From Pseudomonas sp. A-1 (GTDB lineage Bacteria > Pseudomonadota > Gammaproteobacteria > Pseudomonadales > Pseudomonadaceae): 43,501 bases of DNA. The stretch spans positions 1 to 43,501 of the forward strand of contig NZ_SSTC01000036.1 in NCBI RefSeq assembly GCF_004801855.1, in the 5' to 3' direction. Shown one piece after another: positions 9,929-19,203 of this stretch (the first letter of the stretch is position 1; each line of letters starts with the position of its first letter). The notes under the pieces were generated by a model. It had not been told where the DNA came from and made no database searches. It saw nothing but the letters and a program-made list of their open reading frames with translations. A program made the translations under genes and the position numbers.

Positions 9929-10708
9929 ATGCTGATGGTGATTTCCCCCGCCAAGACGCTCGACTACACCACCGCGCCGGTGACCGCGCGCCATACCCTG
10001 CCCGAACATCTCGACCACGCCGCCGAGCTGATCGACCAGCTGCGCGAGCTGACCCCGGCGCAGATCGCCGAACTGATGGGCCTGTCCGACAAGCTCGCCG
10101 GCCTCAACGCCGCACGCTTCGCCCAGTGGACTCCCGAGTTCAGCCCCGAGAACGCCAAGCAGGCTCTGCTCGCCTTCAAGGGCGACGTCTACACCGGACT
10201 GGATGCGGACAGCTTCGACGAGGGCGACTTCGACTTCGCCCAGCGCCACCTGCGCATGCTCTCCGGCCTCTACGGCGTGCTGCGCCCGCTCGACCTGATG
10301 CAGCCCTACCGCCTGGAGATGGGCACCCGCCTCGCCAACGCCCGCGGCAAGGACCTCTACGCCTTCTGGGGCGAGCGCATCAGCCAGTGGCTTAACCAGG
10401 CGCTGGCCGAACAGGGCGACGACGTCCTGCTCAACCTCGCCTCCAACGAATACTTCGGCGCGGTCAGGCGCCAGGCGCTCGCAGCCCGGGTCATCGACAC
10501 CGAATTCCGCGACCTGAAGAACGGCCAGTACAAGATCATCAGCTTCTACGCCAAGAAGGCCCGCGGCCTGATGGCCCGCTACGTGATCAGGAACCGCCTG
10601 CGGGATGCCGAGGCGCTCAAGGACTTCGACCTGGCCGGCTACCGCTACGCCGCGGCGCAGTCGAGCGCGGACCGGCTGGTGTTCCTGCGCGACCATCCCG
10701 AGGACTGA
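9929..10708 (+). CDS. yaaA: Peroxide stress protein YaaA
   Basis: 259 residues, the full DUF328/UPF0246 length, starting [13 protein letters not shown], with the conserved segments [34 protein letters not shown] and [15 protein letters not shown]. YaaA lowers free intracellular iron and protects DNA from Fenton chemistry during hydrogen peroxide stress in E. coli. The AGAGGAG ribosome site is 6 bp before the ATG. The 258 bp upstream, between phoH and yaaA, shows no gene. Confidence 0.95.
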   Translation: MLMVISPAKTLDYTTAPVTARHTLPEHLDHAAELIDQLRELTPAQIAELMGLSDKLAGLNAARFAQWTPEFSPENAKQALLAFKGDVYTGLDADSFDEGDFDFAQRHLRMLSGLYGVLRPLDLMQPYRLEMGTRLANARGKDLYAFWGERISQWLNQALAEQGDDVLLNLASNEYFGAVRRQALAARVIDTEFRDLKNGQYKIISFYAKKARGLMARYVIRNRLRDAEALKDFDLAGYRYAAAQSSADRLVFLRDHPED

Positions 10709-10727
10709 ACACCGCGAGGAATCCCGC

Positions 10728-11189
10728 ATGCTGATCGGCGCCCTGATCGTCCTCACCTGGCTGGTCCTGCTGGTCCGCTACCCGACCCGCGCCGTGCCGA
10801 TCAACCTGCTGGCGCTGTTCGCCCTCGGCCTGGTGGCGCTGGGCGTGATCTGGCAGGAGCAACGCGAACAGGGGCGCCTCGACCGCCTAGAGCTGGACCT
10901 GCAGTGGGACGCCGGCTGCCCCGCCGACCGCCCGCTGCGCGCCCGCCTGCGCAATGGCAGCGAGCGACCGCTGGCCGAACTGACCTGGCGGGTCGGCGCC
11001 TACCAGAGCGGCGATACCATCGATCTCGCCGACGACCGCTACGACAGCCCGCACTACCGCATCCTGCACCGCCTGCTGCCCGGCAGCGAGTGGCGCGACT
11101 GCCTGCCGCTGCCGCCGCTGCGACCGGGCTACCGCGCCAGCAGCCTGGAATACCGCGCCGAGCGGCTGCGCGGGCGGTTCGCGGATTGA
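10728..11189 (+). CDS. Small membrane protein of unknown function
   Basis: 153 residues, starting 19 bp after yaaA and probably co-transcribed with it (GCGAGGAATCCCGC before the ATG). Two hydrophobic segments at about residues 2-16 and 23-41 are followed by a soluble domain of about 110 residues with beta-strand character (LDLQWDAGCPADRPLRARL; LTWRVGAYQSGDTIDL). This organisation of an N-terminal hairpin plus outer domain is seen in pseudomonad hypothetical proteins at this position; I do not recognise a named family. Confidence 0.8.
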   Translation: MLIGALIVLTWLVLLVRYPTRAVPINLLALFALGLVALGVIWQEQREQGRLDRLELDLQWDAGCPADRPLRARLRNGSERPLAELTWRVGAYQSGDTIDLADDRYDSPHYRILHRLLPGSEWRDCLPLPPLRPGYRASSLEYRAERLRGRFAD

Positions 11190-11211
11190 AACCACCGACC
11201 ATCGCGAGGCG

Positions 11212-11544
11212 CTATGCGCGCGCCGCGCGCTCGAACACCTCATCGGCCCACTGGTTCAGGCTCTTGCCGGCGACCTGTGCCGCAATGGCCGCAGCGGCAT
11301 GCACCTCCGGGCGGATACGCAGCATGACCTTGCCCGAAGCCGGCCTGTCCGGACTGATGCCCTGCTCGGCACAATCGGCTAGATAATCGTCAACGGCATG
11401 CGCGAACTCGGCACGCAGCTCTGCTACGGAGTCCGCGTGAAAACTGATGATGTCTCGCACCCCGAGTACGCGACCAACGAAAATGTCGTCCCGCTCGTCG
11501 AACTCGATACGGGCGGTATAGCCCTTGTAAGTCATGCTGTTCAT
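11212..11544 (-). CDS. hicB: HicB-family antitoxin
   Basis: 110 residues: an RNase H-like partial fold typical of HicB (TYKGYTARIEFDERDDIFVG, SVAELRAEFAHAVDDYLADC) followed by a ribbon-helix-helix DNA-binding tail (GKVMLRIRPEVHAAAAIAA, KSLNQWADEVFERA). It should bind and block the HicA toxin and repress the operon. The ATG overlaps the hicA stop (ATGA), and AGGAG lies 7 bp upstream inside hicA. Confidence 0.9.
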   Translation of the reverse strand: MNSMTYKGYTARIEFDERDDIFVGRVLGVRDIISFHADSVAELRAEFAHAVDDYLADCAEQGISPDRPASGKVMLRIRPEVHAAAAIAAQVAGKSLNQWADEVFERAARA

Positions 11545-11795
11545 GGCTCGACTCCTGCCCGCCGCAAGAACTCGCGGGCTTCTTCAACCTGATACTTCTT
11601 GGCCTCCTTGCCAGGATGGGGACGGTGACAACGCCACTGCACATCTCCCAGCACGAGCTTGACCCGAGATCCCTCGCGCTCCAGCACTCGACCTCCCAAG
11701 TGGAGAACCAGCGCCTCTATGTCGGAAAAAACCAACGCCGCACTGGTCGGAGTGCGGAAGATGGCTTCGAGGGTTTTACGGTGTCGGCTCTGCAT
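11541..11795 (-). CDS. hicA: HicA-family mRNA interferase toxin
   Basis: 84 residues, double-stranded-RNA-binding-like fold of HicA. Residues ~20-50 cover the alpha/beta core (ALVLHLGGRVLEREGSRVKL). The conserved His region reads RCHRPHPGKEAKKYQVE and is followed by the last helix AREFLRRAGV. HicA toxins cleave mRNA during stress. It has a short N-terminal extension (MQSRHRKTLEAIF) like HicA variants paired with RHH-type HicB. It is the first gene of the two-gene operon, with an operator-like palindrome just upstream. Confidence 0.85.
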   Translation of the reverse strand: MQSRHRKTLEAIFRTPTSAALVFSDIEALVLHLGGRVLEREGSRVKLVLGDVQWRCHRPHPGKEAKKYQVEEAREFLRRAGVEP

Positions 11796-11803
11796 GGAGC
11801 AAT

Positions 11804-11822
11804 GCTATCAAATCATGATAGC
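11804..11822 (-). promoter_or_regulatory. Operator-like palindrome upstream of hicA
   Basis: A perfect inverted repeat GCTATCA-AATCA-TGATAGC lies 9 bp upstream of the hicA ATG, in an A/T-rich patch unlike the surrounding G/C-rich DNA. The position suits autoregulation of hicAB by the ribbon-helix-helix tail of HicB. Binding is inferred, not seen. Confidence 0.6.
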
Positions 11823-11855
11823 TACAGAAAACCACGCCCCCTTTCATTCACCCGC

Positions 11856-12338
11856 TCAGGGCCGGTCGCCATGGCTCTCGAGCGCTTCGCCGCCCTTGCG
11901 CCCCGAGGTCTCCACCGCCGGGAACCTGGCCGAACTGAAGCGCACCACCAGGTTGGCCAGCGCCAGCAGCAGGATGGCCCCGCAGACCATGACGATGCCC
12001 ATGTTCGGCTTGTGGGTGTGCTGGATGTCGCCGATCAGCAGGCGGGTCAGCGCGGTGATCGACACGTAGATCAGGAAGCGCACCGGCATGTGGTTGGTCT
12101 TGAAGTAGATGCCGACCATCGCGCCCAGCTCGAGGTAGATGAACAGCAGCAGGATGTCGTCGATGGTCGCCTGGCCGCGTTCGAACATGCCGAGGAAGGT
12201 ATGCCCCGCCGCCCAGGCCACCGCCCCGCCGATGGCGAACAGCGCCAGATAGTGGAAACCCTCGACCAGGAGGTTGCCGAGGGAATCGGCGTGGCGGTGC
12301 ATGGCGTGGCGCAGGCGTTCGGCGCGGTGGGGGGTCAT
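11856..12338 (-). CDS. PsiE-family (phosphate-starvation-inducible) membrane protein
   Basis: 160 residues with four hydrophobic helices: ALFAIGGAVAWAAGHTF, ILLLFIYLELGAMVGIYF, FLIYVSITALTRLLIGD and GIVMVCGAILLLALANLVV. The IYLELGAMVGIYFKTNHMPVRFLIYV region is the PsiE-family core. Function is unknown; in E. coli psiE is induced by phosphate starvation. The ATG at 12338 is preferred to a longer start because GGGAG lies 8 bp before it. Confidence 0.85.
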   Translation of the reverse strand: MTPHRAERLRHAMHRHADSLGNLLVEGFHYLALFAIGGAVAWAAGHTFLGMFERGQATIDDILLLFIYLELGAMVGIYFKTNHMPVRFLIYVSITALTRLLIGDIQHTHKPNMGIVMVCGAILLLALANLVVRFSSARFPAVETSGRKGGEALESHGDRP

Positions 12339-12425
12339 GACAAAGGCTCCCTGCAGAGGTTCAGGGCGCCATGATGCCACACTGCCAACGCCACCGAGAC
12401 GCCTCGAATGGCCAACCGACGCAAC

Positions 12426-13334
12426 TCAGGAGCGCACGCTGGCAGCTTTTTCCAGGGTGCGGAAGAACACGGTCTCCAGAGACACCGCCGGCCTGACCTC
12501 CAGGAGATGACCTCCTGCTGCGCTCAAGCGGGTAATCATCTCAGGCAGTTCGCTCTGGGCACACTCGCACTCGAACTCCCCGACACGACACTCGACACAG
12601 CCGGGAGTGACCGCTGCCGGTGCCTGGTAGCGTACTCGATGGAAATCGGCCCGCTCGGCGGCCAGGTCGCGCGGCGAACGCACCGTCAGCAGTTCACCCT
12701 GATTGATGAAGCCGAAGCGATCGGCAATGCGCTCGACGTCATGCAGTACATGCGAGGTAAAGAAAATCGCTCCACCGCCATTCTTGTACTCATTGAGAAT
12801 GTCGACCACATCCTTGCGCCCCACTGGATCGAGCCCCGAAAGTGGCTCATCGAGAACCAGCAGACGCGGCTGAACCACCATGGCATGCGCGAGGGCTACA
12901 CGCTGCACATTGCCCTTGGAGAGCTCGCGAATCCTCCGCCTGGCATTCACCGCGACGGAAAAGCGCTCCAGCCACGCCATGCACCAGGCGTCGGCATCCT
13001 TGCGACGGATGCCGTACATCGACAGCCCCATGCGCAGGATTTCCAGCGGCGTGAACTGCTCGTAGAGGGCTGGCGCCTCGGGCACATAGGCAACCCCGCG
13101 GCGCGCCTCGGCGTCGCGGGCCGAACGGCCGTACAGGTGCACCTCGCCCTGGTAGTCGTTGATCACATCGAGCATGATCTTGATGGTGGTGGACTTGCCG
13201 GCGCCGTTGGGGCCGACGAAGCCGAACACCTCGCCCTCACCCAGGCTGAAGCTGACCTCGCGCAGCGCCTGCACGGTCTTGCCCTTCGCCCTGAAGGTCT
13301 TGCTGACGCTGCGAAACTCCAGCGCTGCACTCAC
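12426..13334 (-). CDS. ABC transporter ATP-binding protein
   Basis: 302 residues, single nucleotide-binding domain: Walker A GPNGAGKSTTIKIML (about residue 40), signature ELSKGNVQRVALAHAM, Walker B LLVLDEPLSGLDP and switch His in FFTSHVLHDVERI. A C-terminal regulatory extension of about 80 residues follows. It is of the CcmA/NatA exporter type. The GTG start overlaps the stop of the preceding gene (GTGA) with a strong GGAGGAG, so it is translationally coupled to 13331-14170 and belongs with the permease at 14173-14982. It lies next to the pilin genes; a role in pilus assembly (as for M. xanthus PilH) is possible but not shown. Confidence 0.92.
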   Translation of the reverse strand: MSAALEFRSVSKTFRAKGKTVQALREVSFSLGEGEVFGFVGPNGAGKSTTIKIMLDVINDYQGEVHLYGRSARDAEARRGVAYVPEAPALYEQFTPLEILRMGLSMYGIRRKDADAWCMAWLERFSVAVNARRRIRELSKGNVQRVALAHAMVVQPRLLVLDEPLSGLDPVGRKDVVDILNEYKNGGGAIFFTSHVLHDVERIADRFGFINQGELLTVRSPRDLAAERADFHRVRYQAPAAVTPGCVECRVGEFECECAQSELPEMITRLSAAGGHLLEVRPAVSLETVFFRTLEKAASVRS

Positions 13335-14170
13335 GACTGCTCCTCCATTCCGGGAATCCTCAGTTTCTTCAGGACGATTCGCCCATTCTGCAGCTCGTAG
13401 CCCAGACGCAACGGGTCGATCGGCAAGCTGTCGAGCAGGCCCTGCTCAATCAGCTGCTGCAGAGCCTGCAGGGGACCATGAGCGGCCTCGTAGCGGCGCT
13501 GCGCTTCGCGCAGCGTCACCAGCCCCTGCAGGCGCACCACGCGCTGGGCGAGCATCTGCCGCAACTTGGGATCGCTGGCCGTATCGCGCTGCTGGACCAG
13601 GTAGTTCAGCGCCAGTCGCTCGTCGGCAAAACTTTCCGCCTGCAGCATCACCACCAGCTTGTGCAAGCTGGCCGCATTCTCCGGGGCCCGTTGCGCCGCC
13701 AGCTCCAGCGCCCATTTCGCTGCCACGATATCGCGTCGGAAGAAGGCCTGGTTGACTCCGTAGAAGAACGCGGGGATGTCATCCCAGAATCGGCAGTCGA
13801 TAGCAGCCCGCAGCACGTCGTTCCCCTCGTCCACGGCACCTCCCCAGGTCAGCAGGCCATTGGCCAGGTAATAGTTATCCTCGTGACAGGCATTGAGGCG
13901 AGCGACCTCGCGCTGAGCCCGGACCAGATAGCCGGTATCAGTCAGGCCCTGGTCCGTACCGGTGGCAGACAGGCGCATGGCCTCCAGGTTGGCTGCCAGG
14001 AAACGGTCACCGCCGTACAGTGCCAACAGCACCGGCGCGGCGATCACCACCCGATCGCCGACCTCGGCATCGGGGCGCAGGACAGGATGCTCGCTGCGCC
14101 ACAGGGTGACGCCGGCGAACAGGACGAACCCCAGCAGGGCCAGCGACAGGGCAGGACGAGGGCGGCGCAT
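13331..14170 (-). CDS. Membrane-anchored protein encoded between ABC permease and ATPase
   Basis: 279 residues, no family recognised. One N-terminal hydrophobic anchor (LSLALLGFVLFAGVTLW, residues ~8-24) is followed by a large, mainly helical periplasmic part with TPR-like spacing of Ala and Leu (VAAKWALELAAQRAPENAASL; LREAQRRYEAAHGPLQAL). It starts 2 bp after the permease stop and overlaps the ATPase start, so the three proteins are probably made together and may form one complex. By position it could be an accessory such as M. xanthus PilG, but I see no diagnostic motif. Confidence 0.75.
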   Translation of the reverse strand: MRRPRPALSLALLGFVLFAGVTLWRSEHPVLRPDAEVGDRVVIAAPVLLALYGGDRFLAANLEAMRLSATGTDQGLTDTGYLVRAQREVARLNACHEDNYYLANGLLTWGGAVDEGNDVLRAAIDCRFWDDIPAFFYGVNQAFFRRDIVAAKWALELAAQRAPENAASLHKLVVMLQAESFADERLALNYLVQQRDTASDPKLRQMLAQRVVRLQGLVTLREAQRRYEAAHGPLQALQQLIEQGLLDSLPIDPLRLGYELQNGRIVLKKLRIPGMEEQS

Positions 14171-14172
14171 GG

Positions 14173-14982
14173 TCAGGCAAAACGCTTGCGTTGCAGAGCC
14201 CATACCGCCAGCCCCAGCAGGGCGAAGGCATAGGCCAGGCAGCCCAGCACCAGCCAGGGCCAGTCGGCGGGAAGGAAGTCCAGGCGACCATAGAGCGCGA
14301 CCATGCGCACATCCAGCGCCCCCAGATCGGGCAACAGGTAGCCCAGGGTACCGATTCCGGCGCGATAGCCCTCGGCGTCAGCGACCACTGCCGCATTGCG
14401 ATTGAGCAACTCGACTATCGCGGCGAAGGAGCGCGCCACCAGCAGGAAACCGAAGGTGCCGACCAGCACGAAGCTCGGCGTGGAGGCGACCATGGCGAGG
14501 AAGGCGGCCAGTGCGGTGAGCACCAGCAGGTCGAGGGCGAGGAAAGCGATGGCGACCAGGTAAGGCTGCCCCAGCGACACCGGGGTAACCTGCTCGTAAC
14601 CCTTGCCGATCAGGGTCACCGCCAGGCCCAGCACCACGCTCATGACCAGCAACAGGCCGAGGCAGAGCATCGCCAGCGCGGCGAAGCGTCCCAGCAGCAG
14701 ACGATGGCGTGCGCGCGGATAGGTCAACGAGGACAGAAAATAGCGGCGATCGAACTCGCGCGACAGCAGTTCCTGGGTCATCAGCACCATGACCAGAGGC
14801 AGCAGCAGGCGCATTGCGGAAAAGCCGACATCCAGCGCCACCGTCGTCGGCTGGCGGGCGCTGAACTGGGCTGCCATCCAGGCCGCCAGGACCAGCACGA
14901 CCAGAGCGCCCCCCGCCAGCGCCGGGAAATGCGCGCGCTGAGCCAGACGGAGGCCGGAGAAGAAATCGGAAGAAGGAAACAT
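14173..14982 (-). CDS. ABC transporter permease (ABC-2 type)
   Basis: 269 residues with six hydrophobic helices: ALAGGALVVLVLAAWMAA, MRLLLPLVMVLMTQELLS, a long pair at residues ~108-130, then PYLVAIAFLALDLLVLTALA, FVLVGTFGFLLVARSFAA and WLVLGCLAYAFALLGLAVW. The layout and the early ELLSREFDRRYFLSSLTYP loop fit ABC-2 permeases with a two-component NatA/NatB-like ATPase. An upstream GTG at 15000 would add six residues. It is the first gene of the three-gene ABC set and lies 91 bp downstream of the second short pilin on the same strand. Confidence 0.85.
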   Translation of the reverse strand: MFPSSDFFSGLRLAQRAHFPALAGGALVVLVLAAWMAAQFSARQPTTVALDVGFSAMRLLLPLVMVLMTQELLSREFDRRYFLSSLTYPRARHRLLLGRFAALAMLCLGLLLVMSVVLGLAVTLIGKGYEQVTPVSLGQPYLVAIAFLALDLLVLTALAAFLAMVASTPSFVLVGTFGFLLVARSFAAIVELLNRNAAVVADAEGYRAGIGTLGYLLPDLGALDVRMVALYGRLDFLPADWPWLVLGCLAYAFALLGLAVWALQRKRFA

Positions 14983-15073
14983 CGATGAACCACGTCTCAC
15001 GCAGGGTGGAGGACGGAAACAGACGAGCGGGCCGGAGCCTGCCGCTCCCTGGCAGATCCGGGCCTGTGCGGGC

Positions 15074-15253
15074 TCACTTCGCCGCAGCGGCCATCACCTG
15101 GATCAGGCTCTTGGCATCGGCCTCGGCGGTGGCATCGTTGGCCCTGTGCCGGTAATCGTTGAATACCGGTACGGCCACGGCGGCCAGAATAGCGATAATC
15201 GCGACCACTATCATCAGTTCGATCAAGGTAAAACCGGATTCTGCGCTATCCAC
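15074..15253 (-). CDS. Short type IV pilin (second copy, GTG start)
   Basis: 59 residues. A seven-residue prepilin leader ending in Gly is followed by the class III cleavage site and N-terminal helix [20 protein letters not shown], with Glu5 present, then VPVFNDYRHRANDA and a helical tail ending QVMAAAAK. After PilD cleavage and methylation about 52 residues remain, less than half of a usual Pseudomonas pilin (~145). The GTG start has AAGGAG 7 bp before it. No globular C-terminal domain follows in any frame, so this is not a simple frameshift of a full pilin. It is 62 percent or so alike by eye to the short pilin at 15846-16037 (same mature length). Confidence 0.85.
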   Translation of the reverse strand: MDSAESGFTLIELMIVVAIIAILAAVAVPVFNDYRHRANDATAEADAKSLIQVMAAAAK

Positions 15254-15275
15254 CCTGATACTCCTTGCACGAAAC

Positions 15276-15301
15276 AGCCGGGGTGCTTGACCACCCCGGC
15301 T
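15276..15301 (-). other. Strong hairpin between six-cysteine gene and second short pilin
   Basis: A perfect 10-bp stem (AGCCGGGGTG / CACCCCGGCT) with a 6-base loop lies in the 109-bp gap ahead of the second pilin. There is no clear T-run on either side. A second small hairpin (15348-15363, ATCCCGC-AG-GCGGGAT) overlaps the stop of the preceding gene. These could protect the upstream mRNA or reduce read-through, and so set the ratio of the pilin products. Confidence 0.5.
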
Positions 15302-15362
15302 GGCATCTGCCGCACACGGCCCACCGAGCGACGCTCGCGCGGACCTCATCCCGCAGGCGGGA

Positions 15363-15815
15363 TCAGTAGCTGAATACGCTCTGCTTCTTCAGCTCGGTGG
15401 TGTCGCACTTGCCGGTCAGCGGCACTTCGCCGATGGAGCCGCCGGTGCTGCTGGCCGCGAAGCCGCTGAAGGATACCGGAACGGTGAACTTGGTCACGGT
15501 AGCGCTGCAGCTAGAGTCGTTGAAAACGGGGTTATTCGACGCATCCTTGCCGATCTGGGCACAGTTCAGCTCCTTCGGACCGCTGCGGCTGCCGGAGGAG
15601 TGGCAGGTGGCGATGCGGATCGAGTTGTCGGTGTCGTTGCACTGGTACACGCCGCTCACGTTGGCCGACAGGTTGACCTTGACCGGCGCATCGAGCAGCA
15701 CGCACTTGGTAGTGTCGATCTGATCAGCATCAACGGCAGTGACGGTGCCGGCAGCGAAGGCGGTGGTGGCGAGCAGGCTGGAGGCCACGATCAGGCCGGA
15801 AAGAATCTTTTTCAT
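15363..15815 (-). CDS. Secreted six-cysteine protein between two short pilins (possible PilA-C-like partner)
   Basis: 150 residues with a clear Sec signal peptide (MKKILSGLIVASSLLATTAFA) and a mature part of about 129 residues rich in Ser, Thr, Val and Asp, with six Cys (KCVLL, YQCND, ATCHS, LNCAQ, SSCSA, GKCDT) that could form three disulfides. It has no prepilin cleavage site. It begins 30 bp after the first short pilin, has AGGAG upstream, and is followed by the second. It has the size and beta-rich look expected of a pilin globular domain made as a separate chain. I know no exact family; the role as pilin partner is inferred from position. Lower GC than its neighbours in places. Confidence 0.8.
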   Translation of the reverse strand: MKKILSGLIVASSLLATTAFAAGTVTAVDADQIDTTKCVLLDAPVKVNLSANVSGVYQCNDTDNSIRIATCHSSGSRSGPKELNCAQIGKDASNNPVFNDSSCSATVTKFTVPVSFSGFAASSTGGSIGEVPLTGKCDTTELKKQSVFSY

Positions 15816-15845
15816 CTATGCAATCTCCTGTCCGAATCGGTCAGC

Positions 15846-16037
15846 TTAGCGCTGGGCAGCGGTCATGACGCTGATCATGTTCTTGGCGTCGGCCTTGGCC
15901 ACGGTGTCGTTGGACTTGGCGCGGTACTCGTTGAACTGCGGAATGGCGATGGCGGCGAGGATGCCGATGATGGCAACCACGATCATCAGTTCGATCAGGG
16001 TGAAGCCCTTCTGGGCCTTTTTCTGCAGAGCTTTCAT
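15846..16037 (-). CDS. Short type IV pilin (first copy)
   Basis: 63 residues. Leader [11 protein letters not shown] with Gly at -1, then mature [20 protein letters not shown] (Phe1, Glu5), [14 protein letters not shown] and a charged helical tail ending MTAAQR; mature length about 52. The N-terminal half is nearly the same as that of classic type IVa pilins and of Geobacter PilA-N, including Phe24 and Tyr27, but the later aromatic residues of Geobacter PilA are missing. AAGGAG lies 8 bp before the ATG, and a sigma-54-type promoter sits about 50 bp upstream. It occupies the place where pseudomonads carry pilA, divergent from pilB. Confidence 0.88.
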   Translation of the reverse strand: MKALQKKAQKGFTLIELMIVVAIIGILAAIAIPQFNEYRAKSNDTVAKADAKNMISVMTAAQR

Positions 16038-16085
16038 AGAGGTATCTCCTTGAAGTGAGCCGGTCGTCGGACCTGAATTAATCAA

Positions 16086-16101
16086 TGCAGGAGGCGTGCC
16101 A
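16086..16101 (-). promoter_or_regulatory. Sigma-54 (RpoN) promoter for the short pilin operon
   Basis: On the minus strand the sequence reads TGGCAC-GCCTC-CTGCA, matching the -24/-12 consensus (TGGCAC, 5-base spacer, TTGCA) at all but one position. Transcription would start near 16075, about 38 bp ahead of the first pilin ATG. Pseudomonas pilA is known to depend on RpoN with PilS/PilR; those regulators are not in this window. Confidence 0.75.
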
Positions 16102-16267
16102 ACTTCAGAACACGCACCATGGGCGGGGTCCGCGCCCCGGCAGCGGACACCGCACGCCACTCCAGCGGCAGGATCTGACGTTTTTTGTCACACGAACTGC
16201 AGGGATTTGGCAGGCCGGCGCCAGTGCGCTATAAGGCAGCCACCGGATCCGCAGGTTATCCCCCGCC

Positions 16268-17968
<1,701 letters not shown>

Positions 17969-17970
17969 GC

Positions 17971-19200
17971 ATGGTGGCAAAAGCGGCAAAAGCGATACAG
18001 AACAGCCCTTTCCTCTGGGAGGGTATCGATCGCAAGGGCACGAAGATCAAGGGGGAGATCAACGGTCCCAATACGGCCGCGATCAAGGCGCAACTGCGCA
18101 AGCAGGGCATCAACCCGATCAAGGTTCGCAAGAAGCCCAGGTCGCTGCTGGGCAGGGGCAAGCCGATCAAGCCCATGGATGTCGCCCTATTCACCCGGCA
18201 GCTGGCGACCATGATGAAGTCCGGCGTTCCCCTGCTGCAGTCCTTCGACATCATCGCCGACGGGCTGGAAAACCAGAACATGCGGGCCCTGGTGCTGGAG
18301 GTCAAGCAGGAGGTCGCGGCAGGCAACAGCCTGGCCACGTCGCTGCGCAAGAAGCCGAAGTACTTCGACGACCTGTACTGCAATCTGGTGGAGTCCGGGG
18401 AACAGTCCGGCGCCCTGGAAACCCTGCTGGACCGCATCGCCACCTACAAGGAAAAGACCGAGGCACTCAAGGCCAAGGTCAAGAAGGCGATGACCTACCC
18501 CATCGCGGTGATCGTGGTCGCCTGCATCGTCTCGGCAATCCTGCTGATCAAGGTGGTGCCTCAGTTCGAGGAGGTATTCAAGGGCTTCGGCGCCGAACTG
18601 CCAGCATTCACCCAGATGGTCGTCAATCTATCCCGCGGCATGCAGGAGTGGTGGTACGTCATCCTGCTGGCCCTGACCGCCTTCGCCCTCGTCTTCAAGC
18701 AGGTCTACCAGCGCTCGGCGGAGTTCCGCGATCAGGTCGACCGTGTTCTGCTCAAGCTGCCACTGGTCGGGGTCATCACCTACAAGAGTGCCGTGGCCCG
18801 CTACGCACGCACCCTTTCCACCACCTTCTCGGCCGGCGTGCCATTGGTCGAGGCGCTGGACTCGGTGGCAGGCGCCGCCGGCAATGTGGTGTTTCGCCAA
18901 GCGGTCGGCCGCATCAAGCAGGACGTATCCAGCGGCGTGCAGCTGAACTTCTCGATGCGCACCACCGGAGTGTTCCCGGCCATGGCCATCCAGATGACGG
19001 CCATCGGCGAGGAGTCCGGCTCACTGGACAGCATGCTGGACAAGGTCGCCGAGTACTACGAGGCCGAAGTGGACAACATGGTCGACAACCTGACCACCCT
19101 GATGGAGCCGATGATCATGGCCGTGCTCGGCGTGCTGGTCGGCGGCCTGATCATCGCCATGTACCTGCCGATCTTCACTCTGGGTTCCGTGGTCGGATAG
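17971..19200 (+). CDS. pilC: Type IV pilus inner-membrane platform protein PilC
   Basis: 409 residues, GspF/PilC family. Two homologous halves (about residues 70-195 and 275-400), each a cytoplasmic helical bundle such as FTRQLATMMKSGVPLLQSFD and YARTLSTTFSAGVPLVEALD, followed by membrane helices (YPIAVIVVACIVSAILLIKV; MEPMIMAVLGVLVGGLIIAM). It couples the PilB motor to the growing pilus. It starts 2 bp after pilB and is followed by pilD after 3 bp, one operon. Confidence 0.97.
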   Translation: MVAKAAKAIQNSPFLWEGIDRKGTKIKGEINGPNTAAIKAQLRKQGINPIKVRKKPRSLLGRGKPIKPMDVALFTRQLATMMKSGVPLLQSFDIIADGLENQNMRALVLEVKQEVAAGNSLATSLRKKPKYFDDLYCNLVESGEQSGALETLLDRIATYKEKTEALKAKVKKAMTYPIAVIVVACIVSAILLIKVVPQFEEVFKGFGAELPAFTQMVVNLSRGMQEWWYVILLALTAFALVFKQVYQRSAEFRDQVDRVLLKLPLVGVITYKSAVARYARTLSTTFSAGVPLVEALDSVAGAAGNVVFRQAVGRIKQDVSSGVQLNFSMRTTGVFPAMAIQMTAIGEESGSLDSMLDKVAEYYEAEVDNMVDNLTTLMEPMIMAVLGVLVGGLIIAMYLPIFTLGSVVG

Positions 19201-19203
19201 TGG

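Noticed and set aside
15074-16037. Short pilins as frameshifted or truncated normal pilins
   Set aside because: After each stop no frame encodes a pilin C-terminal domain in continuation; the next gene has its own signal peptide and ribosome site, and two copies have the same mature length.
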